Below, one piece after another: positions 60,833 through 64,000 of a stretch of 64,000 nucleotides of DNA. The translations under genes were made by a program, and so were the position numbers. The DNA is from Pseudomonas viridiflava. Lineage in GTDB: Bacteria > Pseudomonadota > Gammaproteobacteria > Pseudomonadales > Pseudomonadaceae. Location of the stretch: contig NZ_UUON01000033.1 of the NCBI RefSeq assembly GCF_900590885.1, positions 124,001 to 188,000 on the forward strand, given 5' to 3'. The stretch's first letter is position 1, and each line of letters starts with the position of its first letter. The notes beneath the pieces are model-generated. The model was given only the letters and a program-made list of their open reading frames with translations, was not told the DNA's origin and searched no databases.

Positions 60833-60925
60833 CTATTTCGAGCATAGAGGAATAATTTCCTACGTCAAGAACGCCGCTCCTGACACGTTCCCGGCCTGCA
60901 AGTGCACAACCGCGATGAATTGCAG

Positions 60926-60953
60926 TTGACGAAATTATTTATAGTTGTACGAT
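60926..60953 (+). promoter_or_regulatory. predicted promoter of kdgD
   Basis: -35 TTGACG (60926-60931), 16-base spacer, -10-like TACGAT (60948-60953). The -10 overlaps the dyad operator, a repressor arrangement. Confidence 0.5.
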
Positions 60954-60963
60954 GACGTACGAC
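60944..60963. promoter_or_regulatory. dyad operator of the kdgD operon
   Basis: GTTGTACG - ATGA - CGTACGAC, 8-bp half-sites with one mismatch, typical in length for FadR-subfamily sites. A matching half-site precedes the regulator gene at 58693. Confidence 0.6.
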
Positions 60964-60966
60964 ATC

Positions 60967-60983
60967 AACAAAACCAACAACAA
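60967..60983 (+). promoter_or_regulatory. Crc/Hfq-type A-rich leader motif
   Basis: AACAAAACCAACAACAA in the 5' UTR of kdgD fits the AAnAAnAA pattern bound by Hfq with Crc in catabolite repression of Pseudomonas. Control by preferred carbon sources is therefore likely. It ends 38 bases before the ATG. Confidence 0.5.
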
Positions 60984-61021
60984 TCTTTCCACGGAAAGTT
61001 TTCACCCAGGGTGTTCGAATA

Positions 61022-61933
61022 ATGAATCCACAAGAACTGAAGTCCATCCTCTCCCACGGTCTGCTGTCTTTCCCGGTGACCGATTTCAATGCCCAGGGTG
61101 ACTTCCACCAGGCGGGCTACATCAAGCGTCTGGAATGGCTGGCCCCTTACGGCGCCACCGCCTTGTTCGCGGCCGGCGGTACCGGTGAGTTTTTCTCCCT
61201 CGCTGCCAGCGAATATTCCCAGGTGGTGAAAACCGCCGTTGATACCTGCGCCACCAGCGTGCCGATCCTCGCCGGTGTCGGCGGTTCGACCCGCCAGGCC
61301 ATCGAATACGCTCAGGAAGCCGAGCGCCTGGGCGCCAAAGGCCTGCTGCTGCTGCCGCACTACCTCACCGAAGCCAGCCAGGACGGGGTTGCCGCCCACG
61401 TTGAAGCGGTGTGCAAATCGGTAAAAATCGGCGTAGTGGTCTACAACCGCAACGTCTGCCGCTTGACCGCGCCATTGCTGGAACGCCTGGCCGAGCGCTG
61501 CCCGAACCTGATCGGCTACAAAGACGGCCTGGGCGACATCGAGTTGATGGTGTCGATTCGTCGCCGCCTCGGTGATCGTTTCAGCTACCTCGGCGGCCTG
61601 CCGACTGCAGAGGTTTACGCCGCTGCCTACAAGGCCCTGGGCGTGCCGGTGTACTCCTCGGCGGTGTTCAATTTCATCCCGAAAACCGCGATGGACTTCT
61701 ACCACGCGATTGCCCAGGACGATCACGCCACCGTTGCCAAGATCATCGACAACTTCTTCCTGCCGTACCTGGACATCCGTAACCGCAAAGCCGGCTACGC
61801 GGTGAGCATCGTCAAGGCGGGTGCAAAAATCGCCGGCTATGACGCAGGCCCGGTGCGCACGCCGCTGACCGACCTGCTGCCGGAAGAATACGAAGCCCTG
61901 GCCGCGCTGATCGACAAGCAAGGTCCGCAATAA
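61022..61933 (+). CDS. kdgD: 5-dehydro-4-deoxyglucarate dehydratase
   Basis: Class I aldolase-fold (DapA superfamily) enzyme of 303 residues. It dehydrates and decarboxylates 5-keto-4-deoxyglucarate to 2-oxoglutarate semialdehyde. Schiff-base Lys167 lies in LIGYKDGLGD; GGTGEFFSL is the carboxylate-binding loop; VVYNRNVCRL holds the catalytic Tyr. It is followed by the enzyme that oxidises its product. The operator and Crc-type motif upstream indicate induction by sugar acids and catabolite control. A short terminator lies between it and the next gene. Confidence 0.95.
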   Translation: MNPQELKSILSHGLLSFPVTDFNAQGDFHQAGYIKRLEWLAPYGATALFAAGGTGEFFSLAASEYSQVVKTAVDTCATSVPILAGVGGSTRQAIEYAQEAERLGAKGLLLLPHYLTEASQDGVAAHVEAVCKSVKIGVVVYNRNVCRLTAPLLERLAERCPNLIGYKDGLGDIELMVSIRRRLGDRFSYLGGLPTAEVYAAAYKALGVPVYSSAVFNFIPKTAMDFYHAIAQDDHATVAKIIDNFFLPYLDIRNRKAGYAVSIVKAGAKIAGYDAGPVRTPLTDLLPEEYEALAALIDKQGPQ

Positions 61934-61942
61934 CACATCAAT

Positions 61943-61970
61943 AAGGCCGCTGAGCAATCAGCGGCCTTTT
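61943..61970 (+). terminator. internal terminator-like hairpin
   Basis: AAGGCCGCTGA / TCAGCGGCCTT perfect stem with GCAA loop and TTTT, between kdgD and the dehydrogenase. It may lower expression of downstream genes relative to kdgD. Confidence 0.75.
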
Positions 61971-61987
61971 GCGTCAGGAGAAGATTC

Positions 61988-63433
61988 GTGTCCCAAGCAA
62001 AGCGTTTTGAAAACTACATCAATGGCGAATGGGTAACCGGTGCTGACTACTGCACCAATATCAACCCGTCGGAGTTGTCTGATGTCATTGGCGAATACGC
62101 CAAGGCTGATGTAGCCCAAGTCAACGCCGCCATCGATGCTGCCCGCGCCGCTTTCCCGGCCTGGTCGACCTCGGGTATCCAGGCGCGCCACGACGCCCTG
62201 GATAAAGTCGGCAGCGAAATCCTCGCCCGCCGCGAAGAACTCGGCACCCTGCTGGCCCGGGAAGAGGGCAAGACCCTGCCCGAAGCCATCGGCGAAGTGA
62301 CCCGCGCCGGTAACATCTTCAAGTTCTTCGCCGGCGAATGCCTGCGTCTGTCCGGCGACTACGTGCCGTCGGTACGCCCGGGCGTCAACGTCGAAGTCAC
62401 CCGCGAAGCCCTCGGAGTGGTCGGCCTGATCACTCCGTGGAACTTCCCGATCGCGATCCCGGCGTGGAAAATCGCCCCGGCCCTGGCCTACGGCAACTGC
62501 GTGGTGATCAAACCGGCCGAACTGGTACCTGGCTGCGCCTGGGCCCTGGCCGAAATCATCTCCCGCGCCGGCTTCCCGGCCGGTGTGTTCAACCTGGTGA
62601 TGGGCAGCGGCCGTGTGGTCGGCGACGTGCTGGTCAACAGCCCGAAAGTCGACGGCATCAGCTTCACCGGTTCCGTCGGTGTGGGCCGTCAGATCGCCGT
62701 CAGCTGCGTATCGCGCCAGGCCAAAGTGCAATTGGAAATGGGCGGCAAGAACCCGCAGATCATCCTCGACGACGCCGACCTCAAGCAGGCCGTCGAGCTG
62801 TCGGTGCAGAGCGCGTTCTACTCCACCGGCCAGCGTTGCACCGCATCCAGCCGTTTGATCGTGACCGCCGGTATTCATGACCAGTTCGTCGCGGCCATGG
62901 CCGAGCGCATGAAGTCGATCAAGGTCGGCCACGCCCTTAAAAGCGGCACCGACATCGGCCCGGTGGTTTCCCAGGCCCAGTTGGACCAGGACATGAAGTA
63001 CATCGACATCGGCCAAAGCGAAGGTGCGCGGCTGGTCAGCGGTGGCGGCCTGGTGACCTGCGACACCGAAGGCTACTACCTGGCGCCGACGCTGTTTGCC
63101 GACAGCGAAGCCGCGATGCGTATCAGCCGTGAAGAGATCTTCGGCCCGGTGGCCAACGTGGTGCGTGTAGCGGACTACGAGGCCGCACTGGCCATGGCCA
63201 ACGACACCGAGTTCGGCCTGTCGGCGGGCATTGCCACCACTTCGTTGAAGTACGCCAACCACTTCAAGCGCCACTCCCAGGCCGGGATGGTGATGGTCAA
63301 CCTGCCGACTGCTGGCGTCGACTATCACGTTCCGTTCGGTGGCCGTAAGGGCTCGTCCTACGGTTCGCGTGAGCAAGGTCGTTACGCGCAAGAGTTCTAC
63401 ACAGTTGTAAAAACCAGCTACATCGGTTCGTAA
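61988..63433 (+). CDS. 2-oxoglutarate semialdehyde dehydrogenase
   Basis: NAD(P)-dependent aldehyde dehydrogenase of 481 residues, the last step of the pathway to 2-oxoglutarate. Catalytic Cys284 (GQRCTASSR) and Glu250 (LEMGGKNPQ) are present, as are the cofactor motif TPWNFPIAIPAWK and the GSVGVG turn. The start is GTG 61988, preceded by AGGAGA. Substrate is inferred from its position right after kdgD and before a glucarate-type transporter. Confidence 0.92.
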   Translation: MSQAKRFENYINGEWVTGADYCTNINPSELSDVIGEYAKADVAQVNAAIDAARAAFPAWSTSGIQARHDALDKVGSEILARREELGTLLAREEGKTLPEAIGEVTRAGNIFKFFAGECLRLSGDYVPSVRPGVNVEVTREALGVVGLITPWNFPIAIPAWKIAPALAYGNCVVIKPAELVPGCAWALAEIISRAGFPAGVFNLVMGSGRVVGDVLVNSPKVDGISFTGSVGVGRQIAVSCVSRQAKVQLEMGGKNPQIILDDADLKQAVELSVQSAFYSTGQRCTASSRLIVTAGIHDQFVAAMAERMKSIKVGHALKSGTDIGPVVSQAQLDQDMKYIDIGQSEGARLVSGGGLVTCDTEGYYLAPTLFADSEAAMRISREEIFGPVANVVRVADYEAALAMANDTEFGLSAGIATTSLKYANHFKRHSQAGMVMVNLPTAGVDYHVPFGGRKGSSYGSREQGRYAQEFYTVVKTSYIGS

Positions 63434-63444
63434 GACGCAGTACC

Positions 63445-63477
63445 TTGTGGGGGCCGGATGCCTGCCGGCTCCCACAA
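63445..63477. terminator. hairpin after the dehydrogenase gene
   Basis: TTGTGGGGGCCGG / CCGGCTCCCACAA stem (one G-T pair) with a short loop, no T-run. The A-rich stretch after it (ACCAAAACAGAAAACAA) looks like another Crc/Hfq site before the transporter gene. Confidence 0.6.
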
Positions 63478-63531
63478 CCAAAACAGAAAACAATTACCCG
63501 CAAAAAAAATAATTAGTGGGAGTACTTCTAC

Positions 63532-64000
63532 ATGCAAGCGACCAAGCCGACCCACGTCCGCTATTTGATATTGCTCATGCTTTTTCTGGTGACCACGATC
63601 AACTATGCCGACCGGGCCACCATCGCCATCGCGGGCTCCAGCCTGCAAAAAGACCTCGGCATCGACGCGGTCACCCTCGGTTACATCTTCTCTGCATTCG
63701 GTTGGGCCTACGTGGCCGGGCAAATTCCCGGTGGCTGGCTGCTGGACCGTTTCGGCTCGAAAAAAGTCTATGCACTAAGCATCTTCACCTGGTCACTGTT
63801 CACCGTGCTGCAAGGCTATGTCGGTGAGTTCGGTGTCTCCACCGCAGTGGTTGCGCTGTTTATGCTGCGCTTCATGGTGGGCCTGGCCGAAGCGCCGTCC
63901 TTCCCCGGTAACGCACGCATTGTGGCGGCCTGGTTCCCTACCGCCGAACGCGGTACGGCCTCGGCGATCTTCAACTCGGCGCAGTACTTCGCCACCGTGT
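63532..64000 (+). CDS. gudP: MFS sugar-acid transporter, GudP-like (3' partial)
   Basis: First 156 residues of a major facilitator protein that runs off the window. N-terminal MQATKPTHVRYLILLMLFLV, then NYADRATIAIAGSSLQKDLG, then the conserved loop GWLLDRFGSKKV between helices 2 and 3, and GLAEAPSFPGNARIVAAWFP. These are hallmarks of the anion:cation symporter group that includes glucarate/galactarate transporters. ATG 63532 follows GTGGGAG. It belongs with kdgD and the dehydrogenase. Confidence 0.85.
   Translation, partial: MQATKPTHVRYLILLMLFLVTTINYADRATIAIAGSSLQKDLGIDAVTLGYIFSAFGWAYVAGQIPGGWLLDRFGSKKVYALSIFTWSLFTVLQGYVGEFGVSTAVVALFMLRFMVGLAEAPSFPGNARIVAAWFPTAERGTASAIFNSAQYFATV

Noticed and set aside
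63516..63827. plus-strand frame overlapping the start of the transporter
   Set aside because: Wrong frame; the frame from ATG 63532 encodes a clear MFS protein that runs to the end of the window.
1..64000. search for tRNA, rRNA, CRISPR repeats, IS elements and prophage genes
   Set aside because: No cloverleaf-like sequence, regularly spaced repeat, transposase or phage protein was seen by reading; REPs are the only repeats.

Overview
The window reads as chromosomal DNA of a Pseudomonas of the fluorescens group. Three things point there. Gene order matches blocks known from P. aeruginosa: piuB-piuA-piuC-Sel1-(hicAB)-speC; dppFDCB with several dppA paralogues, an OprD-type porin, a SIMPL protein and roxSR; and yhcB-hydrolase-trpS-zapE followed by rplM-rpsI-petABC-sspAB. 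The intergenic spaces carry the REP/REPIN hairpins (GTGGGAGGGGGCTTGCCCCC) typical of P. fluorescens. Codon use is GC-rich. I saw no tRNA, rRNA, IS element, prophage or CRISPR array.

Layout. 1-4750: 3' part of ampD, ampE, a chemoreceptor, a zinc-ribbon membrane protein and a TatD-family hydrolase. 4751-11564: the fructose PTS regulon, with cra divergent from fruB-fruK-fruA and a Cra box between them. 11695-13236: a Tat-exported PhoD phosphatase. 13308-19903: an iron/siderophore locus (PepSY-flavoreductase, TonB receptor, PiuC dioxygenase, Sel1 protein). 20074-20713: hicAB toxin-antitoxin. 20772-22165: ornithine decarboxylase with an attenuator-like leader. 22350-25799: a four-gene OpuC-type osmoprotectant importer. 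26131-28525: prfC, a long inverted-repeat element and two tiny exported acidic proteins. 28643-41267: a dipeptide importer (dppBCDF) with four binding-protein paralogues and an OprD-family porin, all on the minus strand. 41358-49889: SIMPL protein, redox regulators RoxSR, an SbmA/BacA-like ABC protein, YhcB, a hydrolase, TrpS and ZapE. 50020-53451: a GlxA-type regulator, an acyl-CoA dehydrogenase and a Tas-type aldo-keto reductase. 53699-58594: rplM-rpsI, petABC (cytochrome bc1) and sspAB. 58753-64000: a glucarate/galactarate catabolic locus (FadR-type regulator, kdgD, ketoglutarate semialdehyde dehydrogenase, the start of a GudP-type transporter), interrupted by an unrelated minus-strand gene.

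The most unusual item is that interrupting gene (59620-60777). It encodes a 385-residue protein with an H-x3-D-x5-H motif like that of zinc-dependent phospholipase C. It is preceded by a near-perfect LexA (SOS) box at 60817-60832. A DNA-damage-inducible enzyme of this type, sitting between a regulator and its apparent target operon, is worth a direct look. Others of interest are the speC leader (in-frame 62-codon leader ORF plus intrinsic terminator), a 75-nt multi-stem RNA-like element between petC and sspA, the hairpin-punctuated multi-dppA operon, the 148-bp dyad element after prfC, and the palindromes before hicA and the zinc-ribbon gene.
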